DNA of 64,000 bases, taken from positions 18,825,501 to 18,889,500 of the forward strand of contig NC_079881.1 of the NCBI RefSeq assembly GCF_029227915.1, read 5' to 3'. The notes below the pieces were generated by a model that was not told the DNA's origin, made no database searches, and saw only the letters and a program-made list of their open reading frames with translations. This stretch comes from Hydractinia symbiolongicarpus (taxonomy: Eukaryota > Cnidaria > Hydrozoa > Anthoathecata > Hydractiniidae). The translations under genes were made by a program, and so were the position numbers. Below are positions 61,900 to 64,000 of this stretch, in pieces. Numbering within the stretch: position 1 is the first letter of the stretch; every line of letters starts with the position of its first letter.

Positions 61900-64000
61900 A
61901 AAGTATGAGAGCGTAGAAAAAGAAATTATTTGAAATGAAATTTGTACGAAATTATTTTACTTATGACTGGTAATAACATTTGTACTTTCTTCTCATTGTG
62001 ATCCCCATACTGTTTATTACTACCGTAGTGATAGTATTATTTTCTTAAACCTTACAAAAAGTATTTCCTTGCACCCATTCCATTTTCTAATGTCCTAGTC
62101 AGCAAAAGTGGCAAATAAAGTAAAAATGACAATTATATAAAGACATTGTGTATGTTACCCACAACAAAAGTTCATATTGTTTTTTAATAAAATAACTTTC
62201 ATAGGAATTTCGTTACTTGTTTCGAACTCTGTTACAAGGGTAATTTTCAAACTTCCAAGTTATGTTAATTATTTTAAATTATATTTAATGTTTTCTTTTC
62301 ATTTTTATCCAAATGTTTGAACGATAATGCTGTCGTAGAATTTTAATACACTACACACGGTGGCGACGAACAAACCACAGTATTATAAATCACCACATTA
62401 CAGATTGCCTACAATTAAGTGAATTAACATATGTAATATTGTGTTTCCGTAAAAGCTGGACTGTGGTACTTTCTAGAAACAGTTAAACTTCTATTCGAAA
62501 ATTTATTCACTAAAGCCAGGTTACAATCTTTTAGCCTGAAGTTTTGACTTGTAAGAAATTATCAGAAAAAATTAGGAAAGTGAATTGACAGAGTTCTTAA
62601 TTTATTCCGAATCTATTTAACTGTTTGTCTTATATATTTACTTACGAGCATTAAAGCTAGGATTTCGTGTCAATATCACCAATTAATTAGAGCGCATATA
62701 TCGTATGTATCGTATATTTAGCTCCTTATAATAATTAGATTTCATGACTTTGTTTCTCTTTAAAGGATCGGTTAATTGTTGTGTATTCATTGTTTTGTGA
62801 AAGACGCAAAATTAGTGAATCCAATCAGAACGTTCAGTAAGGAACCCACAAAAAATCGCGGTTAGTTTTCTTTCAACACAGGAAAGCTATACTTACGCAT
62901 AAAACTTTGTAGCCAGCAAACACATTGCATAGTACAAATTAACAAAACTATTGTTTGCCAATTACCTCCGTCCGCTTACGTAACATTTCCTTTTTCATTG
63001 GCGTGAACGTGTATGAACAAGGTGTTAAATTTTATTAAAAAGTATTATATCATAGGGGAAGTAAGCAGACCGAGATATTTGTCTAACATATTGCTACTCT
63101 TTTAAGGTGGTGACTTTTTCTTAATTATGCCTAACAAAAAACACAGATTTAATTTAGTTGCCAACTATTAAAATTAAATTTTTAAAGAGTATTCATGAAT
63201 AAAGTAACAGGTAAATTCTCTGAACTTTAGAATAACTTTATGTCAAGATATGATAAAGCCTGTTGAATAGAAGCAATTATTAAATTAGGAAGAAGCCTGG
63301 CTTACTCTACAATCATTATTTCCCCTAAATTCCGGACTCGGCCCGTGTAGTCAAACGTATACAAAGAAAGTACCCAGGGAGTAAACTCAATACCCGAACG
63401 ATTTTATGACAAAACAAGACAGCTAATTTCGAGATTCGACGCAACAAGTGTTTCCCGGGGCTGTTTCTATATCAAGTCGAACTTTTCAATTTCACAGCGG
63501 ATGTAGGACTTCGGATTTTAGGTTATTCGTTAAACCGTTAGTCTTGAAACGTATTAGTTATTGCTCACGACTAATTTTCCCAAATTTCGAAAACTTCGGG
63601 GACCCCAACGAGAACTATTTTGTCGTGCAGAAACGGTAGGGAATGCCACTAGGAAGATTTAAAACGCTGTCCGGCTGACCTACGTGTTGGCTGCAGAGCA
63701 TTAATCATTTAACACTTTCGGCGAAGTTTGCAAATAATAAATATAAAAATAATAATATATAAGTAAGTAAATAAAATTAAAAATAAAACCGCCTTGTTTA
63801 ATAATTTTGTCGGAATATAAAAAACTAAGCGCTGTTAGTTTTATTGGAGCAAGAAATGTTCGCTTAAAGAGCGGCAAAAAAAAACAGCCTTAAACATTGA
63901 TTAAAAAGTTATGATTCCGGACTTTTCAAATTAGCGGATCTGGGTCCGATAATTTGGATTGTCCAATGGAGTCTTTAACTTTTGTAATAACAAGATAAAG
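61900..64000. other. Outer part of the right duplication arm, no gene
   Basis: No coding block seen. The stretches at 62870-63020, 63700-63730 and 63820-63955 match the inverted left arm at 50270-50560 and 49905-50210, with indels. The match around 63030-63700 is not evident. Confidence 0.55.

Larger units (their letters stand above)
57697..63955 (-). repeat. Right arm of the large inverted duplication (contains peroxidase copy 3)
   Basis: Reverse-complement counterpart of 49905-55382, probably continuing past the window end. The stretch 57750-58500 is closer to the unit 1 flank (45215-46000) than to the left arm, so this arm is mosaic. Confidence 0.8.

Overview
The window is nuclear DNA from a metazoan, most likely a cnidarian and possibly a hydrozoan. 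It is AT-rich and low in coding density. Genes are split by short GT-AG introns, and decayed retrotransposons and DNA transposons of the kinds common in cnidarian genomes (CR1/jockey-type LINE, BEL/Pao, Ty3/gypsy, Penelope-like, Crypton-like) are dense. The tRNA-Lys and the animal-type haem peroxidases fit this, but no species is claimed.

Layout. 1-8.1 kb: two 5'-truncated LINEs on the minus strand with a foldback MITE-like repeat between them. 8.1-10.9 kb: no recognisable gene. 10.9-16.8 kb: a graveyard of minus-strand retroelements, namely a BEL/Pao pol fragment, a tRNA-Lys(UUU)-like sequence at its edge, and a Ty3/gypsy RNase H-integrase relic lying between two pieces of a retroelement C-terminal domain. 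17.3-22.1 kb: a nine-exon, lightly damaged gene of a family I remember only as 'uncharacterised' in cnidarians, bracketed by inverted repeats that suggest a DNA transposon. 25.4-27.1 kb: a 5'-truncated Penelope-like element with a self-inverted junction and a degenerate hammerhead-like motif. 27.7-35.7 kb: the best host gene here, a plus-strand gene that I assembled as 20 exons with consistent phases. It would encode about 484 aa with an SH3-like region, a linker containing five YxxL/I motifs (one pair with exact ITAM spacing) and two C-terminal death-domain-like folds. 35.9-44.3 kb: foldback repeats, a Crypton-like tyrosine recombinase relic and an 85-bp perfect hairpin.

45.2-64.0 kb is a recent segmental expansion. 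Three nearly identical five-exon genes for a secreted animal haem peroxidase (584 aa for the plus-strand copy) lie in the order minus, plus, minus. Copies 2 and 3 are arms of an inverted duplication of more than 5 kb per arm, running past the right end of the window. Between the arms sits a broken MFS-like transporter gene. Copies 1 and 3 are direct repeats. The flanks show a mosaic history, while the gene bodies have stayed almost identical.

No single pathway links the window. The two functional themes are an immune-type signalling adaptor candidate (SH3/ITAM-like/death domains) and a haem peroxidase cluster. Exon assignments were made by eye from splice sites and reading phase, without transcript support.
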